A stretch of 64,000 nt of DNA from Pseudoalteromonas sp. S2755 (GCF_005886535.1 NZ_PNDS01000034.1:27482-91481); one strand, 5' to 3'; positions 36,210 through 45,636 are shown, counted from the stretch's first letter. A program made the numbers and translations. The notes: a model not told the origin generated them from the sequence alone.

Positions 36210-36876
36210 GGGATAGCTTTTTCAGTACCATACTCCACGCCGCATGGACGCCGTCACTCCCATATTCACTGGACTGAGAATGGCTCAGAGAAACTATCTC
36301 AAATTTTGATACCAGTTGGTGGATAAGATCAGCATCAAAGAAGTTTACGTTACCGACGCCTGCAAACGGGCCCCAGGTGTAACCTGTTTTGGTATATTGA
36401 TCGACTGACTCCGGTGCTTTTGCGTAATCAGAGTGCTCGGTGCTAAACCAGTCTGTGATCAGAATTACACCGCCCGGCTTAAGCTGGTCGTATGCCTGAT
36501 CCAGGTAGCGCTGAATGCTACTGGCGGGATTGTGTACGGATGCGCCCCGGTCGACGATTAAATCGAATTGTGTCTCAAAGGGCCAGGGTTGTGTAAAGTC
36601 GCCCACATGTAAGTTACCGGCAATATCAGTGAACCGATTCTTCAGTTCACCGATAATAAAATCACTACCATCAATGCCATAGACGTTTGGACAATAGCTC
36701 AAGAAAAAGGGGAAGTTCGCGCCCGCACCACAGCCCACTTCCAGTATGGTGAACGACGGATCGCCGTCGCGCAGACGAGTATTACGTAGTGCACCACTGA
36801 CGACTTCGCTCCACGGCCATACGGACATGTGTTGATTGCTGCGGTACAGTTGATCCCAGTTTTGACAAAATGACAT
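36199..36876 (-). CDS. Class I SAM-dependent methyltransferase
   Basis: A 225-residue methyltransferase. Motif I (FTILEVGCGAGANFPFF) and the following acidic strand end (VYGIDGSDF) bind SAM; DLIVDRGASVHN is the motif IV region. The ATG at 36876 follows GAAGGA, while the longer frame runs into the previous gene. Its place in the sugar cluster suggests that it methylates a sugar hydroxyl or amine. The acceptor cannot be read from the sequence. Confidence 0.78.
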   Translation of the reverse strand: MSFCQNWDQLYRSNQHMSVWPWSEVVSGALRNTRLRDGDPSFTILEVGCGAGANFPFFLSYCPNVYGIDGSDFIIGELKNRFTDIAGNLHVGDFTQPWPFETQFDLIVDRGASVHNPASSIQRYLDQAYDQLKPGGVILITDWFSTEHSDYAKAPESVDQYTKTGYTWGPFAGVGNVNFFDADLIHQLVSKFEIVSLSHSQSSEYGSDGVHAAWSMVLKKLSHEE

Positions 36877-36907
36877 AAATAAATCCTTCGAAGTAACTAT
36901 GCTATTG

Positions 36908-37651
36908 TTAAGCAAGGTTTGAGCCAGCATCGCTGGAAAGATGAGCCGCTGTTCGGGCCATGTTTTGCGCCTGTGCGTAGCTGTCTGGCGTGCCAATATC
37001 TATGTAATGATCATCGACCAGCCAGCCTTGTAACTTACCAATCATATTTGGCACAACATCAAGGCTGAGCTCATAGGGCCGCTGTGCTTCCAGGTGAGAG
37101 AAGTAGCGTTCATAGACGTCAGGTGAAAATATAAAGAGGGCACCACTGGCAAGGTTGCCAGGCGGGTGCTCGACCTTTTCATGAAACTCCTGAATAACCA
37201 GATTTTCATCCAATTTTACAATACCACAGCTACGGGGCATCGGGGTTTCGAACAACAGTAACGTGGCATCGGTCTGCGTCCGGCGTTGGTTATGTGCCTC
37301 AAGCATACCCGCTAATGAGCTTTGACAATAGTTGTCAGCATGGATCACCATGCAAGTCTGGCTTTGCCAGAAAGTTCGATTGCGTACCAGTGTGCCCGCA
37401 GTGCCCATCAATTCAGGTTCGTAACTCAAGGTAATTCGGTCCTGATAGGGGCTGGCGGCCACAAAAGCTTCAACCTGTTCATTAAAATAGTGGGTATTGA
37501 TGAGGATCTCTTCGACCCCAAGCTGAACGAGTTTGTCTAGCCATAAACCCAGCAGGGGCTGTCCATTGATTGGAACAAGGCACTTTGGCAGAGTATCAGT
37601 GATTGGCCGCAGGCGGGTGCCAAGGCCCGCGGCAAGTAGAATGGCTTTCAT
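36908..37651 (-). CDS. Sugar-phosphate nucleotidyltransferase
   Basis: A 247-residue nucleotidyltransferase. The start MKAILLAAGLGTRLRPITD is the nucleotide-binding signature and LPKCLVPINGQPLL supplies the conserved lysine. HADNY holds the metal-binding Asp. It joins NTP to a sugar 1-phosphate; mannose-1-phosphate guanylyltransferase and the heptose enzyme HddC are close relatives. The ATG at 37651 is set by the signature; the gene starts one base after the preceding stop. Which sugar and nucleotide are used is not known. Confidence 0.8.
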   Translation of the reverse strand: MKAILLAAGLGTRLRPITDTLPKCLVPINGQPLLGLWLDKLVQLGVEEILINTHYFNEQVEAFVAASPYQDRITLSYEPELMGTAGTLVRNRTFWQSQTCMVIHADNYCQSSLAGMLEAHNQRRTQTDATLLLFETPMPRSCGIVKLDENLVIQEFHEKVEHPPGNLASGALFIFSPDVYERYFSHLEAQRPYELSLDVVPNMIGKLQGWLVDDHYIDIGTPDSYAQAQNMARTAAHLSSDAGSNLA

Positions 37652-37652
37652 A

Positions 37653-39122
37653 TTAACTAAATGAATCCTTAACGGCTTGTTCAAGAATTTGACAAGACAA
37701 AGGGGTATTACCCAGTGAAGCAACCTGACATGCGGCAGCCAGGCTACCCAGGTAGCAGGCCTGCCAGATGTTAGCACCCGCAACCAGCGCCAGCGAACTG
37801 GCAGCTAAAAAGCAGTCACCTGCGCCAGCAGGGTCGACGGCGTTGGTGTTTAACGCGGGCAGGCGATCGTTCTCCCAATCATCAAATGTGTCATTCGGTT
37901 TGTGAATGAGGATCCCTTCTTCGGCCAGCGTAATAACCAAATTCTTTGGCAGTGACACCTCAGTGAGTTTCTGCGCAAGGATAACTAGACCGTCGTCCGG
38001 ATTATTCAGAGATACGCGCACTTCTCGCTCTGTGGGGGTTAACAAATCCATATTACAGTAGCGGGCAATATCTCCCACTTGTGAAGAAGTCTGAGAGTCT
38101 GCAACCAGTTTGATCCCACGCTGATGGCAGGCAGCAGCAATTTTCTCGACCAATGGTTGTGGCAGCAAGCCGTAGTTGAAATCAGAAAAGACCAACAGGT
38201 CAATCTGATTGAGTTGGCTTTCGATTGCCTGATATATTTGCGCCTGCAACTCCTGTGATATCTTGTGTTGACGTACCTGATTAACCCGCAGCAAGGTTTT
38301 ATTGCTGGCGCGGTAGCGGGTTTTCAATGGGGTAGGGCGACTTTGATCGGTAAAGAACAAAGGCTCGACCTGATAGTCAGTGATTTGCGAGCGTGTATAA
38401 TCAGCGGTTTGATCTTCGCCTAACACCGAAGCTAGCACCACATGCTCAGCACCCAGTGCTTTTATGTGTCCTGCGGTGATGGCTGCGCCACCTAAGAACG
38501 TGTCTTTGCGGTTTGGGGTGATCACGATAGTCGGATCTTCCTGTGATAATCCTACGGCCGTACCTTGTACATATTCGTCGACGATGACTTCGCCAATGAC
38601 CAGAACACGCAGAGATTTCATTGCATCAAACAACTCATGTAAGTCTTCAGCTGCTATGCTATGACGATTAGCAAATCCACGTGCCTCGGCATAATCCATT
38701 CCCGGCGCGGGCTTTTTGCTGCGGCGGAAAAAGTGCTCAGAATTACTTTCAAACTCACCTGAGCCAAAAATAAGCTTGCCTCCGTAGCTATTTAAGACCG
38801 CGAGTTCAGGGTTTGAACGTGACTCAAACTCTTTCCCCTTAACGACGATTTGGGGCTTGAATTGTGCAACCTCTTGCTCCGGAGTGGCTGTGGTGATATG
38901 CGCTTCATCAACACACTCTAAGGAGCGCACCACTTCCAGTCTAAGCTCTTCACTAACACGGCTGCGTACAGCCATAGATTTGTCTGCGTTGACAGCGACA
39001 ATGAGCCTGTCCCCGCATTCTTTAGCGAATTTTAGCAGCCGGATGTGCCCAGCGTGCAAGACATCAAAATTGCCTTGCACCAGGACAGTTCTTGTGTGTT
39101 TCTGTGGAGTGTCATTTGGCAT
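37653..39122 (-). CDS. Fused cytidylyltransferase-like/PfkB-like (HldE-type, reversed domain order)
   Basis: A 489-residue fusion. Residues about 10-140 form a nucleotidyltransferase (VLVQGNFDVLHAGHIRLLKF with the HxGH motif), and about 175-485 a PfkB-family kinase (VIGEVIVDEYVQG, and VDPAGAGDCFLAA, with the predicted catalytic base Asp436). E. coli HldE has the kinase first and the nucleotidyltransferase second, so the order here is reversed. HldE makes ADP-heptose. A SIS isomerase in the same cluster suggests a heptose or similar product. The ATG at 39122 overlaps the upstream stop; a TTG at 39143 is in frame. Confidence 0.78.
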   Translation of the reverse strand: MPNDTPQKHTRTVLVQGNFDVLHAGHIRLLKFAKECGDRLIVAVNADKSMAVRSRVSEELRLEVVRSLECVDEAHITTATPEQEVAQFKPQIVVKGKEFESRSNPELAVLNSYGGKLIFGSGEFESNSEHFFRRSKKPAPGMDYAEARGFANRHSIAAEDLHELFDAMKSLRVLVIGEVIVDEYVQGTAVGLSQEDPTIVITPNRKDTFLGGAAITAGHIKALGAEHVVLASVLGEDQTADYTRSQITDYQVEPLFFTDQSRPTPLKTRYRASNKTLLRVNQVRQHKISQELQAQIYQAIESQLNQIDLLVFSDFNYGLLPQPLVEKIAAACHQRGIKLVADSQTSSQVGDIARYCNMDLLTPTEREVRVSLNNPDDGLVILAQKLTEVSLPKNLVITLAEEGILIHKPNDTFDDWENDRLPALNTNAVDPAGAGDCFLAASSLALVAGANIWQACYLGSLAAACQVASLGNTPLSCQILEQAVKDSFS

Positions 39123-40317
39123 AGTGTTGTTCGACTTTGACAATGGCGGCGCAAATATCCGTCACTTCTTGCTGGGTATATTGTTCATTTAAGTACAGGT
39201 TAAACGATCTGTCCCGCGCAGACATGGTATTTGGCGTTGATAATGGGGGCTTGATGTAGGGCAATGCCCACTTCCAGTCACTGATCAGGAATTTATAGTC
39301 CGGATTCAGGTCTACTCCCTCAGCTTGCAGTGCCTGACAAAATGTCAGTTTATCTACGCTGAGTGTCTCCTCGCGAATAAACACCTGAAGGAAAAACGGT
39401 GACGCACTGCCAGAGAACTTGGCAACATAACAGCATGTCGATTGGGTGTTAATCCATTCAATTAGCGCATTTTGCACCGCGTTACGCGCAGTGATGGTCT
39501 CGTCAAGACGAGACAAAGAAGCATGGGCAACCGCACAGGAAAGCTCGTTGGTATTCCAGTTAAGGGCGGGAAACAGGTTAAGCGAGGGGTCTCGCTCTGC
39601 GTACCCTTCTTGCCAAACTGGTTTTCCTCTGTCCGCATGCGCTAAAGCCATGTGATATAAAGACTGGCTTTTAGTGTAAACTATGCCGCCGCTGCCAGGG
39701 GCAGCAATATTTTTACGATACATGGTGGAGGTTGCCATGATATCGCCAAACCCGCCAACCTTTTGACCGTTCCATCTCGCGCCTGGCGCTTGAGAGCAAT
39801 CTTCAATGACTTTGATGCCGCGTTGGTGTGCCTGAGTCACTATGGTTTCAACGTCGGTGGGGATACCCGCACAGTGAACCAAAATAATCGCGCCGGTTTT
39901 GTCCGTGATCAGCGGTTCGATTTGTTCCCAGGTGCTGTTATAGCTATCCTCAGCCGCATCGGCTATCACAGGCACATATCCCTGGTGAATAATCGACGCG
40001 AGGGGCCCCGAATCGGTCACCGGTGAAAGAATAACTTCCTGACCTTTAGACAGCATCAGCGCTGCAAGGGCAACGAATACGGATGCCGTGCCGGTGGCAA
40101 CGGCTACGCTGTAACCGCCACCCATATACTCAGAAAAGGCGTTGCAATAAGCTTGCTCAAAGTCGCCGCCGTAGGGAGGATCGGATTCACTGTGCTGATA
40201 ATGTGCAATCACCTTATTGAGCGCGTCTATTTCACTCGTGCCAAATGCCTTTCGGGCAGGCATAGGTGTGGTACGTACCGGGTTGCCGCCCAAGATAGCA
40301 AGGGGTTCTTTACTCAT
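39112..40317 (-). CDS. DegT/DnrJ/EryC1-family sugar aminotransferase
   Basis: A 401-residue PLP enzyme of the DegT family. SVAVATGTASVFVALAAL holds the cofactor phosphate, IEDCSQAPGARW the pyridine-binding Asp, and TSTMYRKNIAAPGSGGIVY the predicted Schiff-base Lys. These enzymes aminate keto-sugars. The start MSKEPLAILGG overlaps the upstream stop (ATGA at 40314-40317). The product amine could be the target of the formyltransferase or acyltransferase in the cluster (inference). Confidence 0.82.
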   Translation of the reverse strand: MSKEPLAILGGNPVRTTPMPARKAFGTSEIDALNKVIAHYQHSESDPPYGGDFEQAYCNAFSEYMGGGYSVAVATGTASVFVALAALMLSKGQEVILSPVTDSGPLASIIHQGYVPVIADAAEDSYNSTWEQIEPLITDKTGAIILVHCAGIPTDVETIVTQAHQRGIKVIEDCSQAPGARWNGQKVGGFGDIMATSTMYRKNIAAPGSGGIVYTKSQSLYHMALAHADRGKPVWQEGYAERDPSLNLFPALNWNTNELSCAVAHASLSRLDETITARNAVQNALIEWINTQSTCCYVAKFSGSASPFFLQVFIREETLSVDKLTFCQALQAEGVDLNPDYKFLISDWKWALPYIKPPLSTPNTMSARDRSFNLYLNEQYTQQEVTDICAAIVKVEQHYAK

Positions 40318-41282
40318 AACGCACTCCACCTGACAGGTTGTTTTGTCTGACGCGACAGATCTGCGCCAGTGAGTATTTTCACCACATTGAGGCCCAGCTC
40401 AAACTCCTCACAACACGACTGACCGCGTTGAACCTTAGCGATGAAAGACTCAAGAGACAGCCCAAGTGGCATCCGATTTGGTGAGCTAAGCGGCTGACTT
40501 TGCCCGCTATCCAGGTATTCGACAAACAGATCCGGGTCCTCTCTGTCTACGAAATGGTAGACGTCGTTGCTATAGGTCACAGTCATTTCTCTGGTTTTCT
40601 TGGCCATCCCATTCCCACCAACAACGGTTGCCGTACTGCCATTACTAAAGGTCATAGTCACTTCAATATTTTCTCTTAATACATCCTGTGACAGACCTGC
40701 TTCGACAGGTAGTGCCCGACTGGAGATGGTGTTTGGCAATTCGCCGCAAAACTCCAGTGCTGCGGCAATAAAGTGCGGGGAATACTCCCAAAGTGGCGGC
40801 CAATTTTCTCTGGGATTGTAGGCCGCCCCTATTTTGGCCTCAAGATGTGTAGGTACACCAGGTTGCAGGCGGCGTAGTTGTGTAATCGCACTGTGATGCA
40901 GGTCGATGTGATCGACAGCCACAATGGCTTTTTGTGCTCTGGCGAAGTCAAGCATCTCGGTTGCATCTGCAATGCTCATAGCCATAGGCTTTTCGATAAA
41001 TAAAGGAATGCCAGCGGCCATAACTTTCAGTGACACTGTTTTGTTGATATGCGGAGGCAGGGCCAAAATCACGCCATCTACTTTTACATCACTGCTCAGT
41101 AGCGCATCCACAGAATTAAACACTTGGCAATGCGGTAATACGAAGTCGTGAGGGTTTTCGTTGCTTGTGACGACAAAGTCCAGAGACGCGCTGGTGATTT
41201 CTTCATTGAGTGTACGCGCAATTTTTTGTCCCCAACTGCCGAGTCCAACCAGTGCCAGTGAAAGTGAAGTGTGTGCGCTCAT
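40314..41282 (-). CDS. Gfo/Idh/MocA-family oxidoreductase
   Basis: A 322-residue NAD(P)-dependent oxidoreductase. The Rossmann start LALVGLGSWGQKIARTL binds the nucleotide and FIEKPMAMSIADA carries the conserved EKP catalytic Lys. The C-terminal domain is the usual alpha-beta fold. Such enzymes oxidise sugar hydroxyls and often pair with a DegT aminotransferase, here the next gene downstream with an ATGA overlap. The pair would give a 3- or 4-amino sugar; which position is not visible. Confidence 0.82.
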   Translation of the reverse strand: MSAHTSLSLALVGLGSWGQKIARTLNEEITSASLDFVVTSNENPHDFVLPHCQVFNSVDALLSSDVKVDGVILALPPHINKTVSLKVMAAGIPLFIEKPMAMSIADATEMLDFARAQKAIVAVDHIDLHHSAITQLRRLQPGVPTHLEAKIGAAYNPRENWPPLWEYSPHFIAAALEFCGELPNTISSRALPVEAGLSQDVLRENIEVTMTFSNGSTATVVGGNGMAKKTREMTVTYSNDVYHFVDREDPDLFVEYLDSGQSQPLSSPNRMPLGLSLESFIAKVQRGQSCCEEFELGLNVVKILTGADLSRQTKQPVRWSAL

Positions 41283-41285
41283 TAT

Positions 41286-42608
41286 TTAGCTTTGCTCCAT
41301 ATCAGCGGGATCGTCATAAAGGTCGGAGAAGTCTTGTAGTTCGCCGGTTTGTATCTGACGATGGAGTTTTAGGAAGGCACCATGGATGGTTTCAGTGGTA
41401 CCGCTGTGCCAGATAACAACCTGATTCTCATGAGCCCTAAACTCTGGTTGTTCACCAAAGAAATAGCCACCGGTGGCAACATTTTTAACGCTGTTTGAAA
41501 AATGCTCCCGGCTGGTGGGGATAAACATGATCGAATTGACGTTTTCGGTAAAGAAGTAGGTGTAACTGGTGCCGCCATTGATACTCATGTTGATATGAGC
41601 ACGACGATACAGGGCAAACCGGATATGCATGTCGATAGAAGCCAGCGGCAAGGTATCGCAATGACTCAGGCACTCAGGCAAAGCTTCGCATGCTTTGCTG
41701 GTATCGCGCACGACGATAATGTGGAATTCATCGCTGTCGACCCGTTTGGTAAATTCAGCCCATTCTTCCACCGGACTATTGCGGTGTTCATGCAGAGGGT
41801 ACTCGCGTAGTGTGATGACCAGCAACTTTTTATCGCCAATATTACGATCCTGAACAAAGCTATCCACTAATGCTTCGGCATGGGCGTGCGGTCTGAAACG
41901 TGCTGTGTCTATACCCGCTCGTTTATATTTAAGCACTTGCTCAATTTTCAGGTGGATACCTCTATTTGTTTCTCGGAATGACTCAGGAAAGACATGGGGC
42001 TGATGTTGCAGCATCTCGACCGCTTGTTGGCGGTAGGACATTTTAGACACTCCCGAGCAGGCTGGAAGCGCTTCAAAAACAGGAATAACGATATGATTGA
42101 GTCGCCATTCAACATCATCCAGCTCATGAGAAGTGGTAAAACTCAGGGAGTCAGGATCCGCAGAGCGCTTCGGCTGGATCACAAAATGGATGGAATCGTA
42201 TTGGTGCTCTTCTCGGTACAATTCAGCTTGGATGGCAAAACAGCAGCAATCAAATGTCGCAACGTTGCGAGATAAATCGAAGACAGCGTAAAGTACTTTG
42301 TCTTTACGCACGGTGGGGATAATAACATCCTTGCACGCTACGATGATGCTTTGCATCTGGTTGTAAAAGTAAATTTTTTCCAGGTCGATACCATGTTTAA
42401 CTAAATCTTGTGCGATCTCGTCGACAAACATAGAGCAGATGATGATCCTGTCAACCTCTGTCTGGACTAGCTCAGGCAAAGATAAAGTAGGGTGGGATTC
42501 AAACTGCTCTTGTCCCGATGTGCAGGCATATATTAGCTCGTGCTCATCTGCTAGTGTTGAAGTAAGTTGTTCGGTGACTGTATTAATACCGTATAAAGCT
42601 ATTTTCAT
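41286..42608 (-). CDS. Unrecognised 440-residue protein of the glycan cluster
   Basis: I do not recognise the whole protein. Residues 1-90 look like a small nucleotide-binding (Rossmann-like) domain: MKIALYGINTVTEQLTSTL, then VDRIIICSMFVDEIAQDLVKHG. The remainder (about 95-440) has alternating strands and helices with KKLLVITLREYPLHEHRN and HINMSINGGTSYTYFF, which could be a GT-B-like glycosyltransferase fold. No signal peptide or membrane segment is seen. It shares its stop/start boundary with WbuC and the oxidoreductase. It could be the transferase of the cluster, but this is a guess. Confidence 0.45.
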   Translation of the reverse strand: MKIALYGINTVTEQLTSTLADEHELIYACTSGQEQFESHPTLSLPELVQTEVDRIIICSMFVDEIAQDLVKHGIDLEKIYFYNQMQSIIVACKDVIIPTVRKDKVLYAVFDLSRNVATFDCCCFAIQAELYREEHQYDSIHFVIQPKRSADPDSLSFTTSHELDDVEWRLNHIVIPVFEALPACSGVSKMSYRQQAVEMLQHQPHVFPESFRETNRGIHLKIEQVLKYKRAGIDTARFRPHAHAEALVDSFVQDRNIGDKKLLVITLREYPLHEHRNSPVEEWAEFTKRVDSDEFHIIVVRDTSKACEALPECLSHCDTLPLASIDMHIRFALYRRAHINMSINGGTSYTYFFTENVNSIMFIPTSREHFSNSVKNVATGGYFFGEQPEFRAHENQVVIWHSGTTETIHGAFLKLHRQIQTGELQDFSDLYDDPADMEQS

Positions 42609-43102
42609 TACTGACCTGTTATTCTTCTATAATACTCTTGCAATTCGTCAGGTTTATCTTCTGACGGCGCCCAAGGGGCGTATTCAACATCTATGTCTTT
42701 GTCGAATGGGCCGACATAGCATTCGTGATAAACAACCCACTCTGAGCGGGCAATTGGCAGGTGCCATAATGGTGCACTAAGGCGATACATAAAGGCATCC
42801 TGACCGTTATCTGACATGGGGATACGCTGTGATACCTGCCCCTTGTCGTCAAAAATAAAGACCTCCATTTCCCCTTCAATCAGATGATAGGACTCCGATT
42901 TATGTTGCGGGTGGCGGTGAGGCGTCATTAACGCGCTGCGATGCAACACAATAATCATCTCCTGGATAGGGTCCTGATTATTTCTGTGACAACACAATCT
43001 AAAGCGCTTAGTCGGGGAGGCCAACGCACGCGCTTTTAACATGTCTAAGGTAGTGTTATCGACTGTCAACACGTCTTTGTCGTTGAAGATAGCAACACTC
43101 AT
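42608..43102 (-). CDS. WbuC-like cupin metalloprotein
   Basis: A 164-residue cupin. SPTKRFRLCCHRNNQDPIQEMIIVL, then MTPHRHPQHKSESYHLIEGEMEVFIF, gives the metal-binding H-x-H, E and later H of the double-stranded beta helix. WbuC-family proteins are found in O-antigen clusters; their activity is not settled (isomerase or epimerase suspected). The gene overlaps its upstream neighbour by one base and its downstream neighbour by one base, so it is firmly within the unit. Confidence 0.75.
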   Translation of the reverse strand: MSVAIFNDKDVLTVDNTTLDMLKARALASPTKRFRLCCHRNNQDPIQEMIIVLHRSALMTPHRHPQHKSESYHLIEGEMEVFIFDDKGQVSQRIPMSDNGQDAFMYRLSAPLWHLPIARSEWVVYHECYVGPFDKDIDVEYAPWAPSEDKPDELQEYYRRITGQ

Positions 43103-44121
43103 TAGGTGTTGCTCGCTGATTTTTTACTGTAGCTACGTATCGCGAGGATATATGAGCCGATGCCATAATGACCACGCGGTTCAAACTGGATGTCGTATTT
43201 ATCACAGATATCGGTCCAGGCTCTTTGCTGTCCAAACTCCGGGAGATTACCGTTACAGCTCCAGTCATCAAACAGCAAAATGGCGCCCTTAGAAAGCAGC
43301 TCGTTGGTAAACATATAATCGAGTACCTGATAGGTAGATTCGTACAGATCGCAGTCCAGGTGTAACAGTGCAAACCGCTCTTCGGGTTTGATTTGCACCA
43401 TAGTTTCTTCGAACCAGCCCTGATAAATACTAAAATCAGAAAACTTGAGCTGAGTATTGAGTGTATCTGCCAGCTGTTGTGCACTGATGTCTGCACAGGC
43501 GCCTTCTCCCCAGACGTTACTCTGGACAAGAGGGGACTCCAGATCGATATCATGGGTAGACGCTGGCAAGCCTTCAAAACTATCAAACAGGTGCAGGTGC
43601 TTAGCCGGCATATTGTAGTACTGGCTGCAGTCTCTGAGGGTTCTGGCAAGCATATAGCTAGATTGGCCTGTGCCACACCCGAATTCAGCAATATTACCTG
43701 CGACCTGATTGGCCATGACTAACTCGACTTGCATCGCCAGCGTTCGAAGCACGTCTTCACGGAAGCTAAAATAGGTGTGAATATCGGGCGCTCTGCCTTG
43801 TGGGTAGCCAGTGAAAATGCCAAACTCCAGGCTAAATCCGTTCATCATATTGTGGTGCGCGACATAGATTTTTTCTTCCGGGACACCTAAAGAGAGCAGT
43901 TGGGGCTTAATCTCTTTGTGGTACTGACTGGCAATGATGATCTGATCATAGGACAAAGACGGTAAAAGGTCAGGCCCTTTGATTTCTACTCCTTCACGCA
44001 TCGAGCCCCAAAGTGTAGCGTTGTTATCTATCAGGCATACAACCTCATGCCCTTGCTGATTTAACAATAGCTGCAGGGTATTTTGCCCGCCTTTTCCTGT
44101 GCCAAAAATGATCACTCTCAT
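43102..44121 (-). CDS. Rossmann-like domain fused to TylF-type methyltransferase
   Basis: A 339-residue fusion. Residues 1-95 form a Rossmann-like domain (MRVIIFGTGKGGQNTLQLLL, and YDQIIIASQYHKEI). Residues about 130-330 are a TylF/MycF-type O-methyltransferase with NIAEFGCGTGQSSYMLARTL, LLHLDCDLYESTYQVLDYM and AILLFDDW; the two Asp pairs bind the metal. TylF enzymes methylate deoxysugar hydroxyls. It overlaps the upstream gene by four bases and WbuC by one. The role of the extra N-terminal domain is unknown. Confidence 0.78.
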   Translation of the reverse strand: MRVIIFGTGKGGQNTLQLLLNQQGHEVVCLIDNNATLWGSMREGVEIKGPDLLPSLSYDQIIIASQYHKEIKPQLLSLGVPEEKIYVAHHNMMNGFSLEFGIFTGYPQGRAPDIHTYFSFREDVLRTLAMQVELVMANQVAGNIAEFGCGTGQSSYMLARTLRDCSQYYNMPAKHLHLFDSFEGLPASTHDIDLESPLVQSNVWGEGACADISAQQLADTLNTQLKFSDFSIYQGWFEETMVQIKPEERFALLHLDCDLYESTYQVLDYMFTNELLSKGAILLFDDWSCNGNLPEFGQQRAWTDICDKYDIQFEPRGHYGIGSYILAIRSYSKKSASNT

Positions 44122-45605
44122 AGAAGGTCTCCCTTAGGCTTTTTAAATAATAAAAGATGTGTGTCGGTTGCATTAAGCGTTGTGACATCGCTGAAGATGC
44201 TTTTCAGTAACGCCTGCTCCGAGCTAATAAACGTAAATCCAAGCTCCATTGCTGTGCGCTCTAGTAACGCTGCCTGGTATGACTGTGTTTGTTCGTTCAC
44301 TTGTAACAGCAGATCCCCATCGGGCTTAAGTACACGTAATGATTCGGCCAGTAACGCTTGTAAGCGGCTGTGCTCAAGATTGAATGTGCGAGGGGTCAGA
44401 TAAACCAGCGCAACGCTGTTGGCGTCATGATAGAGCTCGACTGGTTGCTCATTCTCTGGGCTGAGTGTGTTGTAAAACAGCGATGGTGAGTCGCCATAGA
44501 TGGCCCAGTTGTCGTTTTCCAGTGCGCCAATTGGATAAACACACACTTTGAGTTCACTACAACGTTGCCACGGCATAAGGGGATAATGTGAGACGATCCC
44601 TTTTATCGTGGCCGCAGTGTTGCGACGACGGCTGGGCGTAATGGTTAGCTCGCAGACGATGCGCTGTGCAGAGTCACTCGAAATGCCTCTGTGTAGTAGT
44701 TGACTGACCTCCAGTAAAGCCCAGGTGCCGGTTGGCCCGGTCACAAACACTTCCTGGCCTTGCTCTGTTTTTATTGCTGTTGTACCAAGCGTTTTACTGG
44801 GTGGTGTCAAAAAGAGCAGCAGCTTTATAACTGTGTCTGGCAAACTATCGGTGTGATAGGCATTTGAGCCCAATTGAGAGTCTGATATTTGCGCCAGGCG
44901 GGTAATACGGCCATTGACGACTTGCCAGTTATAGCCAAGCTGAGTGCAGACATCGTCATACACATGAGCCAGAAATTCATCGATATGCTGTCGGGCCTCA
45001 TGCGTTAAATGTAATCGTTGCACCTCCGCATCATCGTTCAGTGAAGTAAAGTTGCGGTAATAGGTGTAGTCTGACTGACTGGCAGTTGTGTCATAGCCTG
45101 AGCGAGGCAGAGATTCGGCAACCTGCCTGAAGCGGTCTGCAAAAACAGGGTCAACCTCGCCAATATAAAATTTGTCGCGGGCAAAACCTGCTGTGTGCGC
45201 GCCTTCGTAATCGCGTCGGGCCAGACGGGTGTGTTCTTTCCATGCCTGCTCTGAGCGATACAAGGGATTATCAAAGCTGGTTTGATAATCAAGCAGTGAG
45301 ATTATCTCAAGCTCTGCCGGAGCGAAGCGGTCGAGTAATTTATCTTTAATGGCATAAAAAAATGTTTGTGATGACACCACTATCTTATACTGCTGTAAAT
45401 CTTCACGCGTTAAGTCGGTTAATCCGGTGACGGTGTCTGTGCCGGGTTTGTCATCGATGAGCATCGCCGGAGCGACTAAAGCATCTTGTTTAATCAGCGC
45501 CAGAATTTGCTCACATCCACCACCACTGCCGTAAATAGCATAAGGCTCGGTGGCCAGATTGTGCTTGTGGTACTGTTCGAGAAACCGGGTTTTTATTTCA
45601 CTCAT
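44118..45605 (-). CDS. Three-domain protein: Rossmann-like, dioxygenase-like and methyltransferase-like
   Basis: A 495-residue protein. Residues 18-105 are a Rossmann-like domain (PYAIYGSGGGCEQILAL). Residues about 150-325 look like an Fe(II)/2-oxoglutarate dioxygenase: His251 and Asp253 (NAYHTDSLPD), His305 (QLLHRGIS) and Arg315 would form the metal and cosubstrate site. The C-terminal 90 residues (YLTPRTFNLEHSRLQALLAE, VLKPDGDLLLQVN) resemble the second half of a class I methyltransferase; no motif I is seen. It may hydroxylate a sugar or its acyl group (inference). Confidence 0.55.
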   Translation of the reverse strand: MSEIKTRFLEQYHKHNLATEPYAIYGSGGGCEQILALIKQDALVAPAMLIDDKPGTDTVTGLTDLTREDLQQYKIVVSSQTFFYAIKDKLLDRFAPAELEIISLLDYQTSFDNPLYRSEQAWKEHTRLARRDYEGAHTAGFARDKFYIGEVDPVFADRFRQVAESLPRSGYDTTASQSDYTYYRNFTSLNDDAEVQRLHLTHEARQHIDEFLAHVYDDVCTQLGYNWQVVNGRITRLAQISDSQLGSNAYHTDSLPDTVIKLLLFLTPPSKTLGTTAIKTEQGQEVFVTGPTGTWALLEVSQLLHRGISSDSAQRIVCELTITPSRRRNTAATIKGIVSHYPLMPWQRCSELKVCVYPIGALENDNWAIYGDSPSLFYNTLSPENEQPVELYHDANSVALVYLTPRTFNLEHSRLQALLAESLRVLKPDGDLLLQVNEQTQSYQAALLERTAMELGFTFISSEQALLKSIFSDVTTLNATDTHLLLFKKPKGDLL

Positions 45606-45636
45606 AAGGAATTCCTGGATCAGATAAGCTGAAACA

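Noticed and set aside
43056..43691. A 211-codon minus-strand frame inside the TylF-type gene
   Set aside because: It is in a different frame from a gene with clear SAM-binding motifs and contains no recognisable domain.
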